Part shown: one piece after another, positions 11,563 through 23,084 of the stretch
How positions within the stretch are numbered: the stretch's first letter is position 1
How the letters are laid out: every line of letters starts with the position of its first letter
Source of the DNA: Loripinus fragilis
Taxonomy: Eukaryota; Mollusca; Bivalvia; Lucinida; Lucinidae
Direction: 5' to 3'
Assembly (NCBI GenBank): GCA_964019695.1
Contig: OZ026516.1
Coordinates: 79,563,018 to 79,627,017, forward strand
Length of the DNA stretch: 64,000 nt
Made by a program: the position numbers and the translations under genes
Notes under the pieces: generated by a model
What the model saw: the letters and a program-made list of their open reading frames with translations, nothing else
Told to the model about the DNA's origin: nothing
Database searches by the model: none

Positions 11563-11880
11563 AGTTTCATTTTGTCTTTCGTTTTTTTCCAGAATACAGT
11601 TGCTTTTTTGTTACCCCATTATTGGAAAACAATTGCTTTTTTCACAAATGTAATTGATTAAATACCAAAAAAGCAGCTAATCTTTTCTCATCTCTGATAT
11701 ATGATGCATTTTACAAATTTGAGAGGGTGGGGCATACAATTGGGGGGATCACCACCAGTCTGTGTCATTGACTGGGTCTTATCATGAGGAACAACATTTT
11801 CTTATGATTTAGTGGTGGCATTGATTGAGATGTTAGGAGTTTTATGAGTGGAGGGGTGGAGGGACTGGGGCATGCCTTAA

Positions 11881-12236
11881 AGCTGCATAGTCTGTAATTT
11901 TTCATCTTTTAATTTTAGAACTAATGTTTCTATTTTTAAAGAACACAGTAAAAAAACTAAAATTCAGAAAAAGATTTTACCAATTTCGTAAATCTTAACA
12001 AATTATAAGTATCAAAACAACCGCATTTATGTTAAAATTAACTGTCTATAATTATTGGAGGGACGCAAATAATTACCAACACACCTGTTTTTATAAGATA
12101 ATTCACTTTTCCGTGCAGTTTTCAGTTATAGTGAACAGATTTATTGTGAAAACATAACTTAATTCTACTTTTACAAATGATTTGAAAAGAACATAAAAAA
12201 TTTCAAAAAATGTTCATAGTTGCAGACTTAGTCTCT
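11881..12236. mobile_element. TTAA-flanked MITE (356 bp), copy 1
   Basis: Flanked by TTAA at 11877-11880 and 12237-12240. Ends agctgcatagtctg and cagacttagtctct form short imperfect TIRs. A close second copy lies at 23119-23483, also between TTAAs. The TTAA target suggests piggyBac-type mobilisation; no transposase is encoded. Confidence 0.8.
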
Positions 12237-12245
12237 TTAAGAGGA

Positions 12246-12645
12246 CAGGGCTCATACTAGCAAGCATTAGTAAATTCAAGGACTTTTCAAGGACTTCTAA
12301 AAGCCTCTCCAACAGTTTTCAAGGACTTAAAGTTAATTAAAAATAAAAATTCTACTCCAGAAGTACTAAACTGAAATAATGGAGACATTAGTGCTGGAAA
12401 ATTAGCATAGAATTGTTGTGCCTATATTTGGTGCAGCATATGCTGCACCAAATAAAGGCACAACAATTCTATACTGATTTAGGTCTCTATCAACAGTGCT
12501 AAGTCCTACATAAATTTGTAGAATTCAAGGACTTTTCAAGGCTTTTGAGTGGTTTTCCAGTACTTTACAAGGCAGATTTAATTTTCAAGTACTTTTCAAG
12601 AAAGCCCTCTAAATTCAAGTACTTTTCAAGCCTGTGCGAACCCTG
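12246..12645. mobile_element. Foldback element with cagggttc-type ends, copy 1
   Basis: Ends cagggctcatac and gtgcgaaccctg are inverted. The interior carries repeated caaggacttttcaag on the left and its variants on the right, around a central hairpin (ttggtgcagcat / atgctgcaccaa, about 12436-12452). Flanked by gagga at 12241-12245 and 12646-12650. Relative at 60590-61003. Confidence 0.75.
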
Positions 12646-13187
12646 GAGGAACTTTAGTTCAGAATCTTCTTGCAGAACTTCAGATCAATATCTATCATAT
12701 CCCAAAAATGTCAGAACAATCTGTGCATGAAGTGGTTAATGAAAAATCGCTGGACAAAATAAGAGCGAAGGAGAAAATCATCTGACCCTAACATTCTGGC
12801 GATATGTATATCAATTGGTTGCCATGAAGTTTCCTTGAAATCCAAGACATCAAATGGAGACCAATTGGAAACCCTATGATTTATCAAAGGGTCATAGCCT
12901 TTAATTCTGTGAAGATCAACAGGTCTGCTATGATGTAAAGGATAATATCACTATGCAGGTGCAAAAATTAATATACTAATAAATCAGAAGGCCCTGGGTT
13001 GCTCAAGGGAAAGTATTATCGCTTATGAATCTTTTGATCAACTAGCAGTTTCTATAAGACTTTACATGTACAAGTTATCATTGAAGAAAGTAAGTGGTTG
13101 TTAAAAAACCTCCATGGAAATTCCAAAAATGAATGGAATTTGATCAATTAAATAGCTAATTGAATACAGCTCCTTTCAGACAGATGA
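12646..13187. repeat. Noncoding with HINE-like fragment
   Basis: About 12980-13180 contains ggccctgggttgctcaagg, followed by gaatcttttgatcaac and acttacatgta-type words seen in the blocks at 5236 and 8280. The remainder has no recognised feature. Confidence 0.4.
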
Positions 13188-13400
13188 AGCCTTGCTCAAA
13201 CCTCAGCAGTAAATAGGGAATTCCCAAGCCCAGTAAAAATCACTGCTGTTTTGAAGCACTATGTGGACAATACTGGGGTAAAGAATGCCAACAAAGCCCA
13301 ACTTCCTATGCTATCCCCGTCCTATAAGGAAGTTGCAAGCAGACTGTCCCTGCTTGGTATTGACAGGACTATCCTGACAGAAACAGAACTGGTTTTCTAA
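13188..13400 (+). pseudogene. Short ATG-less ORF with protein-like composition
   Basis: An open frame of 70 codons runs from just after an in-frame TGA to TAA at 13398-13400. It has no ATG until well inside. The peptide reads naturally (for example ITAVLKHYVDNTG, then LPMLSPSYKEVASRLSLLG) and looks more like real coding sequence than the AT-rich frames around it. It could be a terminal exon (an acceptor-like ctcaaacctcag precedes it) or the 3' remnant of a retroelement ORF. I do not recognise the family. No partner exon was found. Confidence 0.35.
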
Positions 13401-13899
13401 TTAAATGACTCAATCCTTTTGCTTGCACTTCAGATCGAGCCAACCTGTTGCTTAATTATTGCTTATTAGAAAGTTGCAGAAAGAACTGCTGATGGACTAA
13501 ATCACACCATGTTTTTATTCATGAAGATGATGTTTACTAATGAAATCATTTGAATGAATCAATCATTCTGTTACATTGTGACTGTAACAGATTAAGAGTT
13601 ATTCAGTACAATATACCATATTTGTCCCATTCAACACCACAGGCACTTGAAAAAAAATGAAAAGGAGGTGGCACTTTTTTACTTGGAACAAAATTTCACT
13701 GGAATGATGACTTTTCAAAATCCATTCCTTGTACTAATTGTGGCTGAGTTTCTCCATGTACAAGTTTAAAACTCCCATTCCACTGGACAGCGATTCCACT
13801 ACGATTTGAAATTTTGGTCCAAATGACAGGGATCACAGCAGAAACGACAAGAGTGCAGTAGAAGCATATCCAAATCTTCATGATCGCCATCTCACGGCG
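13401..13899. other. Noncoding, little recognised
   Basis: No exon recognised. From about 13780, words such as gattccactacgat foreshadow the following word-repeat region. Confidence 0.35.
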
Positions 13900-14848
13900 A
13901 TTGTTTTGAACCTACTCAAAATTTACGTAGCGACATCGCCGTGGACTCAAAGCACACCGGAAGCATAGTCAGATCATAATGAGATCTACATGAATGTAGT
14001 CGTATAGGGGCGTCATCGTGAGCTGCATAGCATAATCGCTGTCACATCGTGGCGAAATCACAAGTTACATACTAGTCCCTGATGCAGCTACGCCCTGCGC
14101 GATCTAATTATGCTCTTTCCCTCTCACTACAATCAACACACTTCTACAGTGACTGCTATTCAAGCATAATCAATCATGGCACTTCTGCCGTGCTTCCGCC
14201 AACTTCTTGGCGTTCTGGTCAACTTCAGGCCTGGTTTAAGTGCTCTCCTGAAATTGGTGTCACTCTTTTGGATTCTAGGACCCATTCTGTTGAGGATCTC
14301 GTCATACATGAGTGATTCCATTCTCAAGAAGAGTTTTCTTCCATCCTTATTTCCCTAATTAGTTGGTCTTAGTGCCCAAATTGTAGCCGTCTATCTGCCG
14401 ATAACCAATGATGGAGCCAGAACCTTTTGACCCTCCACCTCCATCTCACCCAGGACCTCATCATCCAACATAATAAGTCTGTGGTTCATAATGGCCAGCT
14501 GAAGCATAGTAACTTGATCGCGTCTATCCATTTTCTTTGAGTGCTGACTTTCAACTGAACATAAATCAGTTGAACTTCAAATTTTATAAAGAAAGGAAAA
14601 AAATTGTAATGAAAGCATAGCTCCATTGTTTAGGCGGTAGCAAGGTCACAGTTGCATCTTCAATGTCGTGGTGGGATCGAAGCAGAAGCGCATTTGAAAC
14701 TCTCAAGCGCAGCAGAAGCTCAAAGACTGTGTGCTACAGAATCATGGTCAGCATGGCAGCAGCATAACAGAAGCGTAGTAGAAGCGTACTGGAAGCGGAA
14801 AGTCCCAAAATCTTGTGGCTGTCTACACTTCTGCAGCGATTTGGAATG
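13900..14848. repeat. Word-repeat element resembling 3292-3963 and 20998-21607
   Basis: Locally GC-richer sequence made of degenerate words on both strands (cgtagtagaagcg, gcggaagc-like, catcgtgg, catagtcag). Clear terminal inverted repeats were not located. Open frames inside follow from the word structure. Confidence 0.45.
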
Positions 14849-14851
14849 ATT

Positions 14852-14867
14852 GGGGGGGGGGGGGGGG
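14852..14867. repeat. Poly-G tract
   Basis: About 16 consecutive G on the plus strand. Confidence 0.9.
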
Positions 14868-14998
14868 ATTAGAGTTTAGGTTTTGGCAAATCCATAATTT
14901 GCAGGGGGACATCTTAAATTTATTTGGCAATTAATTTAACGATGCTAAAGAAAGCAATTGGTGAATCGGAAGTGAAGTGATGTCTAGATAATAGTTTT

Positions 14999-15154
14999 TA
15001 AGGATTGAAGGTCATATTTTAAGCTTGCACTGGATGATGGGAAACATTAGCTATTTTAATGTGTCTGAAGCCCATAGGGCTTCTCAGAAACATTAAAATA
15101 GTTCATGTTTTTCATCATCCAGTGCCAGCTTAAGAATACGAATTTCAATCCTTA
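14999..15154. repeat. Foldback MITE with about 75-bp arms
   Basis: From aaggattgaa at 14999 to ttcaatcctt at 15154 the sequence folds back; long perfect blocks include gcactggatgatg and actattttaatgt in both arms. A short loop lies around cccatagggc. Confidence 0.8.
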
Positions 15155-15804
15155 TATTTACATTCTATTAGTATCAATCAAATTTACTTAATTATCTTCC
15201 ACCCAACCCCATCAGTTATCTTTATAAAATGAAATATTTCATTTGTAACGGAGGTGTTGGAACAGCCAGGGAGCGAAACTCGTGAACATAACATTGTGGC
15301 TACATGTGAATGACGTCACACAAATGTTGATAAACAAAGAACATTATTGGCTGACGTTGACTTTACTCCGTCTAGAGGTGCGGTCTAGATCACATGACAT
15401 TTCAATGTTTTGCATCGAGAACTGCAAGCAGCCAGAAGTGTTGGTTTCATCTAAGGCAACTGCACTGAGAATGATTTGTTTCCAAGTAAAAAACCTGTGT
15501 GGTACTGCATTATGGATCATAAAGGGAGCCTGGATGGGTTATATGGTTTAGAAATTTTGGGCCATATTTTATACTGATTAGCAATTTTTAGCCCCAAAAA
15601 ATAATGTTTAGCGATTTTTTGGGTCTAAAATTTAACAATTTTCTGCCTAAAGTTGTAATTACCGATTAAATTGTTACACATTCTAAAATTTAACGATTGA
15701 GGGAAAATGGCAATTATAGGTTTTACTGATTATCGATTAGGCGAATATTTTACCCGCAAAATTTAATAATGACTTGGGATTTTCAGAGCCTTCCATCTAG
15801 GACT
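15155..15804. other. Noncoding, nothing recognised
   Basis: AT-rich. Degenerate repetition of tttagcgattttt and tttaacgatt words at 15540-15770, otherwise featureless. Confidence 0.35.
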
Positions 15805-16882
15805 TCCAAAGGGGTACGTGCATTAAGGGGCTATTTTGGCCCCCTCTAGAGCCAAAAACTGAAAGTTGCCTTTCACCAATTTCATCTTATTGGTTTATTA
15901 CGGTCCGCCGTGGCAGGCCGTATATATAAACTTGTGCAAAACATACATCAAATTCAGGTTTTGACCGAACCTTTATGCCGTGCTCAGGTTATTTTTTATG
16001 CACTGCCGAAAAAACGAGCGGGGTACCAAATATCGTGGGTTGACCTACAGCGCAAAGCAAACTGTTCGTGAAATCTGTTGGGCCACCTATAGTGCGAGCC
16101 AAACTCGTTTGCGAATTTACTTAACTGTTAGCATAACGGTCGTGCAGTCCATTGAAACACCCCAAATCACCGAAAAACAACCCAAACCACCCAAAACACC
16201 TCAAACTTCCACCAAACCCAAACCATTACTATATTACTTGCGATATCATATAATGCTCGATTTTTTTAGGACACTCATGGCCTTTTCAGGGGGTGGCTGG
16301 CCCTGGGTCTGGTACTGGCATTGTGCAAGAATACATACAGGGATAGGGCTAAACGACCACCAGCTTTTTGAAAAGCTAATACTTGTAAGAGGAATAGCCC
16401 AAGCGTAAAATTCTGGCATTTATTTTACTTTTAACCGGTTGCTATGGTAACCAAAATGGCCAACAAAATAGGCTTAAAATAGAGAAATTGCCATTTTAGG
16501 CCAAATTTGAGGCTTTTGGAGACCTTTTTTTCAAGAATTAGATATCAGCACAAGCAAATACCAAAAAACCTTTTAATATATTGTGTGCCGTGATAATTCT
16601 CATCATCTGTTAAAATATTTTTTTGGTATTTGCTTGTTCTTTATAAAATAAGTCCTCCGTTACATGTCTCAAATTTGCTCCAAAATGGTCATTTTCCTAT
16701 TTTCAGCCTATTTTGGTGGTCATTTTTGTTACCATAGCAACCGTAAAAGTCGAATCAATACCAAACCTTTACATTGGCTATTGTTCTAATAAACTATTAA
16801 GAAGAAAATTGTGAAGAGCAACTTTTATTTTTTGACCTCATAGGGGGGGCAAAATAGCCTCTTAATGCACTTACCCCTTTGT
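15805..16882. mobile_element. Large foldback element with an insertion in its left arm
   Basis: Left words aaaggggtacgtgcattaag, ggctattttgg and ggttgctatggtaac recur inverted at the right (16863-16882 and about 16730-16745). A second inverted pair is ggtatttgcttg / caagcaaatacc. The left arm is interrupted at about 15901-16389 by sequence absent from the right arm. Confidence 0.7.
15901..16389. mobile_element. Inserted segment within foldback left arm
   Basis: Inferred as an insertion because the flanking arm sequence is continuous in the right arm. Its last about 80 bp (gatagggctaaacg, agctttttgaaaagct, aatacttgta) recur inverted at 17388-17470. A 142-codon frame spans it, but the C/A-rich composition argues against a gene. 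Confidence 0.5.
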
Positions 16883-16943
16883 TTACTCAGATTTCTGGAT
16901 CAGAGTGTCTAACACTTCAAGTCTAAACTTGCCAGTTTAATAT

Positions 16944-17180
16944 GGGCCTCGACGTGAGAAAACCCATCTTTGGGATTTCCGACAAAGCTAGACTCAAACC
17001 AGTCTCCTCAGCTACAGAGACTAGCTAGAATAGTGAAATTTTGCTTGTAGCAAGTCTAGATATGATACTTTCTTATAAGCGAATAATGAAGGCGCTGATC
17101 AGACTGCGTGGATGCGCAGGCTGGTCTGCGCCTGTGTTGTTCGCAAACCGCCAAAGACAGGTTTTCTCGCATAAAGGCCC
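16944..17180. mobile_element. About 237-bp MITE, second copy of the 4496 family
   Basis: Runs from gggcctcgacgtgagaaaac to its inverted terminus ggttttctcgc...aaaggccc. The interior shares gcgctgatcagactgcg and cagcctcctc-like words with 4496-4725 and 56790-57012. Confidence 0.85.
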
Positions 17181-17387
17181 AATTATGATCCTGTAATGTT
17201 GTATCTGCCATGATATACATGGTCATAACACATTTAAACATTGTTGTAAAGTAGCAAACACTGTTCTTCTTACCACCAACTACATTCTTTAAAACTGACA
17301 GCAACAGATAACACATTTTGAGGTGACAATAGCACTGATAGACACCAACTAGACTATAGTTAAACATGGTACCTAACAAGCCTATCA

Positions 17388-17470
17388 TAAGTACAAGTAT
17401 TAGCTTTTCAAAAAAGCTGGCGGGCGTTTAGCCCTATCACTGTATGCATTCTTGCACACTGCCAGCCTTC
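17388..17470. repeat. Inverted copy of the segment at about 16310-16390
   Basis: Contains acaagtattagcttttcaaa, gtttagccctatcac and attcttgcacac, the reverse complement of the end of the 15901-16389 insert. Confidence 0.7.
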
Positions 17471-17934
17471 CAATACTTTTCTTGGCAGTACTACTTTTGT
17501 GGATCTTCATAATTGTGTTTGCCTTTGACATATTGTCAAGCTTGTCTTTGACATATTGTCGAGCCTGTGTCTTGCAAGCATGTGATCATCTGATGGGAAA
17601 GAGCTGCCTCTTCTATGTGTGATATTTTCTTGTGTTTTATCACTTTCCCATTCCTAGTCCTATTGTATGGATTCTTTATCTTTGCCTTCTTTCTTATTTT
17701 TTGATCAGATAAGAACAGATGCGTAATCAGTGTATCTAAAGGTAAATTTTGACCTCAGACTATTCAAAGATTGGATTCAAAGATTGGTCAAGTCTATTTA
17801 GAAGCAAGTGAACAGTTACTCAGATGGTAATTAATGGCTAATAAATGTGTTATTGACATTAAACAGAAAACTGATACTTAACCCTTCATGTGTTACACCA
17901 TGTACTCATCTCACTTTTGATCAGTCTGAGGCTA
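17471..17934. repeat. Noncoding with fragment of the 50262/58945 repeat family
   Basis: About 17575-17710 has catctgatgggaaagagctg, cactttcccattcc and tctttgccttctttctta, diverged relatives of the repeat at 58820-59245. Nothing else recognised. Confidence 0.4.
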
Positions 17935-18535
17935 AAATTTAACAAAACTTGAATACTGCACCTTGGGTGGTTTCTTTGAGATTATAGGGCAGTAATTCAG
18001 GAGGAAAACTGGGCAAACTATCCTTTTAAAAAAAACTTTATGACCTACTGACCTGGTCAGGTGCATGGGGGAGTCTGCAGGCAAAATATTTTCTACCATG
18101 TTGCTGCAACTCGTGATTCCATTCAATTAGATATGCAACATGACCGTGTTCTGAATATGTTGAATTTTGACCTATTTACCCAATTCCGAGGGTTGTGGTG
18201 GGAGAGGGGGGTCTGCAGGCAAAATATTTGCTAACATGTTGCTGCATTCATGATTCCTTTAATTTGATATGCAACATGACCGTGTTCTGTTAAAGTTGAA
18301 TTTTGACCTTTTGATCCCAACGTGGGGGTGGTCTCTGCAGGCAAGTATTTGTGACCATGTTGCTGCATTCATGATTCCCTTTAATTTGACATGCAACATG
18401 ACATAGTGTTCTGAAAAAGTTGAATTTTGACCTTTTGACCGCTAGGGTCAGGGGGAGGGGTCTGCAGGCAAAATATTTGCTACCCTGTTGCTGCATTTAG
18501 TGATTCCCTTTTATTTGATATGCAACATTTTTATA
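17935..18535. repeat. Tandem repeat, four about 120-140-bp units
   Basis: tctgcaggcaaaatattt (or a close variant) occurs near 18067, 18209, 18329 and 18457, each followed by accatgttgctgcatt, gatatgcaacatgacc and gttgaattttgacc. Open frames on the minus strand merely follow the repeat. Confidence 0.85.
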
Positions 18536-18900
18536 AGCAATCCTTAATTAAGACTGTCCAAGGTCATTTACGGTAAGCTTTTGCCCTGTGCTAAATTGAT
18601 GTCTACAGATAGGACGGGGGAGGAGAGGGGGGGCTATAGTGACTTAATCATTAAATCTAACATGATCAAACACTTGCACTAACCAACAGATATTTATCTG
18701 TAGTGCTATTCAACACATTTTATAATAATCTTGAGGTGTCACAAAGCAAATTTCAACTTCATTAAACTGCCTCCAGACATTTTGTTCAATCAATTTACTA
18801 CCATACATGAAAGCACTTGAGATTTTGAAACTTTTGCCATACTGTATGCAACGAGAGAAGGCAGCTGCAGTCCTGCCAGATCCCCCACTTCTTGCACACA
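18536..18900. other. Noncoding, nothing recognised
   Basis: No exon or repeat recognised. A 63-codon minus-strand frame (18710-18901) has no supporting splice context. Confidence 0.35.
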
Positions 18901-19092
18901 CTAAATATAGAAGAAGATGAAGGTTCAGACCTCTAAATATACAAGAAGATGAATGTTCAGACCTCTAAATATACAAGAAGATGAATGTTCAGACCTCTAA
19001 ATATACATGAAGATGAAGGTTCAGACCTCTAAATATACAAGAAGATGAAGGTTCAGACCTCTAAATATACAAGAAGATGAAGGTTCAGACCT
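18901..19092. repeat. 32-bp minisatellite, six units
   Basis: Units start at 18901, 18933, 18965, 18997, 19029 and 19061, each beginning ctaaatata and ending gttcagacct. Only a few base differences distinguish the units. Confidence 0.95.
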
Positions 19093-19141
19093 AATACGAG
19101 ACCTCTAGACCCACTGGATAGCTGTGCATGTACCTTAACCC

Positions 19142-19356
19142 TTAACCCTTAAAGCGCCAATCATGACTGCAGCAAACTACAAATTTTGTGACATCTTTCT
19201 CAATTTTCCACAAAAATAAGGTATGATATTACATGAGAATCGTCTGCCAGCAGACGATTCTCATGAAATATCATGCCTTATTGGTTATTTTTTAAAAAGC
19301 GGCAAAATTTGAAATAGTCGTCAGTTGCAAATTATAGGTGACGCTTTAAGGGTTAA
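19142..19356. mobile_element. Foldback MITE with central palindrome, copy 1 of 5
   Basis: Ends ttaacccttaaagcgcc and gacgctttaagggttaa are inverted. The centre is a perfect palindrome (tgagaatcgtctgcc and its complement). Relatives at 20564, 27387, 29655 and 30815. Confidence 0.88.
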
Positions 19357-19419
19357 AACACCGAGTTTATGTATAAATGAAAAGGACCATTATCCTGTGT
19401 ACTGGTCCAATATACATCT

Positions 19420-20193
19420 TGATACAGATTTGACCAGAACGAGTTATGCCCCTCCAGGCATAGTTTAATGTGTTTGAATCAAGTGAACTTTGAACTATGG
19501 ACTTAGCTTTGATACACAGGTTTAAATCAGGTGTATCCAAAATTTGTATGTGCCTATATTTTCCTGAATATCACCAAAGTCCCAGAAGAGATACCAAACT
19601 CTGTATCTTCGGGTCACATCACTGACATTGTACCAACTTCTATCTATCTATCTATCTTCTCGATCACAAAATGTCATATCTATTACGTTTTATCTAAATT
19701 TGAATACTCCATATGAAATTTGAGTTCAATCAGCCCAGTAGTTTTTGAGAAAAAGATGCTTAGATGTACGTGGCGGCTTGACTTTTGGTACTTTGGTACC
19801 ATTGTTTCAAATTTGACCTTGCCATAAAGTAGGTCAAGGTCAACCCAGTTTCATCATTTGTGCTAACTTGGTATGGCCCACATCCCCAATGCTACACACA
19901 AAATCCAAGGCCATTGTCCTTTTAGTTCCACAGAAGATTTTCAAAGTTTTTTTTTTACCTTATATGGATGTGGTGGCCTGATCTTGGTCATGTGACAAGG
20001 AACATTTGTGCAAACTTTCATTCCCCCACCATAAGGAGTCTCCATATGAAATTTGAGTTGAAATGGTCAAGTGGTTTCAGAGAAGATGTTTGAAAACATT
20101 GACAGACGACGGATGGACGGACAGATGACGGATTGACGGTCGGTCACTAATAGCTCAGCATTTTAATAGTCTCCTCCCACATAGTCGGGAGAC
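19420..20193. mobile_element. HINE-like element with terminal hairpin
   Basis: Modules with ggtcaaggtcaacc, tcatcatttgtgc, gtggcctgatcttggtcatg and atgaaatttgagttcaat are followed by a gacggatggacggac-type tract (20102-20143) and a hairpin gtctcc...gggagac (20169-20193). Module content matches 45640-46325 and 57065-58460. Confidence 0.65.
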
Positions 20194-20563
20194 AACATAA
20201 GATCAGACCCAAGTCAAATTTTAAGTACATGTACCACATTCTATCTAATTAAATAGGTGTGCTGTGCTCATAACTTGTTTGAAATTCTCAACCAACTTTT
20301 GAACACAGTGTAGATCCAGAGCCAGCTCATCAGGATCCATACTGTTTTTCATGCACACATTGAGTCAATACTGCAATAATACCATTATCTCATGAGCTGG
20401 CCTGATAATAATCTTTACCTTTGGCACCCAATCAGTGCACAATCTTATCACTCAGTGTCTTAGCTATTCTACAGACATTCCAGGAAATCCAAAGATTCTA
20501 ACCAGAGGACCATAAGGCCCTGAGGCTCTCACCTGACACTCAATCACAAGAATATAGATCTCC

Positions 20564-20775
20564 TTAACCCTTAAAGCACCAATCACGACTGCAGCAGACG
20601 GCAAATTTTGCGACATCTTTCCCAATTTTTGAAAATATAAGGTATGATATTTCATGAGAATCGTCTGTCAGAAGACGACTGTCAAGAAATATCATACCTT
20701 ATTTGTTATTTATGAAAAACGGCACAATTTTAAATTGTCGTCTGCTGCAATTATAGGTGGCGCTTTATGGGTTAA
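20564..20775. mobile_element. Foldback MITE, copy 2 of 5
   Basis: Same ends and interior words as 19142-19356 (gactgcagcagac, tcgtctgctgcaa, ggtggcgcttta). The central palindrome is partly decayed. It is inserted beside a HINE left-end word (ggccctgaggctctcacctg, 20517-20536). Confidence 0.85.
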
Positions 20776-20997
20776 CATCAGATTTTACACTGCAAAGTAG
20801 CATCATTTGAACAAACTTTGTAAGGCCTATTAACATTATCTCTAATGTTCCAAACCTAGACTGAAGGCGATTGGCCCATTCAAGTTTCTGAGATAACCAA
20901 TATGCTTATCATGGCATGGAAGGCATTTTTGTGATGTGACATGGACATTAAATTAGTCATATTTTGGCTATTAAAAAAGCTTGAATAGTCATAGCTT
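20776..20997. other. Noncoding, nothing recognised
   Basis: Short HINE-like spacer; nothing else seen. Confidence 0.3.
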
Positions 20998-21607
20998 TAA
21001 GCCCCAGTTACAAATTCCTGATTTTGGCTATGATTCACATGTAAAATCGGGATGCATCGGGATGGTTAAAACAGACAATTCAGAAATAACTACGATGTCT
21101 CACGATGTTCCTACTGTGTCTCTACGAATCCACTACGATTCATGACGGCCCTATTATGCTGCTACTACGGTAGCTCCACAACATAACCATAGGACAGTCG
21201 TACTGTATTCGTGGTGACTCTGGATGAATCGGGGGTGAATCGTGATGTCATATGATACCCTGATTAACCCTGAAGGCCCAAGAATAACGTGGAATACTAC
21301 CTAGGTGCCACTAGGAATGATCTCGATCCCGCTACAGAAGAGCTACAATTTAGGCCACGCCCACAATCCAACACGATTCACCCCGACAAGTTAAAATGGT
21401 TTAAACTCATCATAGTGTTGTCCTTGAGGTTCACAACTCTCCATGATTCTTCAAGAATCACTACGGAACTACTACGATTCACACAAATGTGCATCACGAG
21501 GGTGCAACGGCGCTACTAAGAATCATGCCAATGCATCCCGATTTAACAAATCAGGGTGAATCGTAGCTCTGTCATGACCCAAAATCGCGAGTGTGTAACT
21601 GGGGTTT
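20998..21607. mobile_element. MITE-like element with ccccagttaca ends and internal word repeats
   Basis: The left end taagccccagttaca plus gattttgg is inverted at 21578-21607 (ccaaaatcgcgag then tgtaactgggg). The interior is a mosaic of gattcacg-, tactacgatt-, atcgggatg- and gtgaatcgt-type words on both strands. No transposase. Confidence 0.7.
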
Positions 21608-21905
21608 ACAATCTAATATGAGCTACCTTTGCTAAAAGGTCAAAGGTAAAACACGATCTTTGGTGGTCATCTCATTTAATATGTTATATAAATATACCAA
21701 GTAAGATTTAGGCTTCAACAGTTATCGAAGTCATCTTTTTTAAAAGTTTTTCCCATAGGATATTACCTTATATAGACAGGGTGGCCATCTTGGTCATGTG
21801 GCCAGGACGATTTAAATAAACTTTCATTCACTCATCCCAAGGATTATCTGTATGAAATTTGAGTTCAGTTGGCCCAGTGGTTTCAGAGAGAGAGAGAGAG
21901 CGACA
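21608..21905. repeat. HINE-like fragment ending in (GA)n
   Basis: aatatgagctacctttgct, ggtggccatcttggtcatg and atgaaatttgagttcag are module words shared with 45640-46325. It ends in a (ga)n tract at about 21885-21900. No hairpin follows. Confidence 0.5.
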
Positions 21906-22097
21906 GTGACAGTTAAGACAACCCCAGAAACTCATAATCAGAGAATCAGTGCTCAAACTGTGAAAAATTGTTTGCAAGAAATTGGTGTAAGACCCTGAAG
22001 TCCCTATGTTAGTCTGAACTTAGCTTTGGGCCATCGACATAATCAAGTGCTATGGAGAAACAGGCAGATTATAAGAATCCGTCATGAGTGAGAGGGT

Positions 22098-22295
22098 GGG
22101 ATAGAAAAATCTGTCCTGAAGATCACCATTTGGTATCACAAGGCTTGCTGAATGATGACAGTGATCCCAAGGGACAAATTAAAAGAATCTATCATTGGTG
22201 TGAGTTTGGGATAGAGAAATCTTTCCTGAGGATCACCAATTGGCATCACAAGGCTTGCCCAGTGATGACAAACATTGATCCTGAGGGACGGATTT
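22098..22295. repeat. Imperfect direct and inverted repeat pair
   Basis: tgggatagaaaaatctgtcc (22098) recurs as tgggatagagaaatctttcc (22207) and inverted as ggacggatttttctatccca (about 22276-22295). A 77-codon frame spans it and is a by-product. Confidence 0.7.
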
Positions 22296-22310
22296 TTCTA
22301 TCCCACACTC

Positions 22311-22897
22311 CAGCACCCTAGATAAGCAGAGTATTTGCGTAAATAGGCAATTAAAATCCTCAAAAAAGCAATTAAAATGAAATCTGTGCGTACCGAAAAG
22401 CAATTCTTACGATCGGTATGCAATTACATGTGATGTCCTTGCATACCATTTGGTCCATTTTGTTTCCATTTGGGTAATAAACAAATGCCAGTCGGGTGTT
22501 GATTTTTTTTTACCAGCGAGCGCTCAATATAACTCCAGTTTTATGAAAATATCGGTGCCCAGTCCAGTATTTCGCGGAAAATTACTGATGAAAGTGAAAC
22601 TTTTGCAAAGAGTACACGCTCGAATGTCAACAAGGGGATGAGATTTGCTTCAGGTACAATAAAATCCGCTAGTTTGATACTTTAGAAAGGCAGACGATGG
22701 GAGTAAATAAATATGCAAGCATATTACCGATGGCTTCATGCAATAAGAAAACGTGTATTACAGTAATCACAGAAGAAAAAAACGTGGCGTAAAAAATATG
22801 AAAAAACACAAATTTTTTTGCAAGTACGCAATTGAGGATAACCACGTTGCGTAAATACCCAATTGACCTAAAAGCTTATCTAGGGCGCTGCACTCAC
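22311..22897. mobile_element. MITE-like element with ccctagataagc TIRs
   Basis: The left end caccctagataagc plus gcgtaaatag is inverted at the right as gcgtaaatacccaattg then gcttatctagggcgctg. No transposase in the 0.5-kb interior. Confidence 0.7.
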
Positions 22898-23084
22898 ATA
22901 AATAATGGATTATTTTTCTTGCTCACCATTAATAAATAAGTTTCCAGAAGTAGCTGAATACCCCGAGATGCAATATCACATGATGACATCAATATCACAT
23001 TGACGTCACTTGACGACCATGTGCAAGAGTTGCAATACAACCAATAAACAATATTCATTTATATTCCATAGGGAACAATGTTAA

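Noticed and set aside
15980..16408. 142-codon plus-strand frame
   Set aside because: It lies across an insertion in a foldback arm, has C/A-rich low-complexity composition and no splice or family support.
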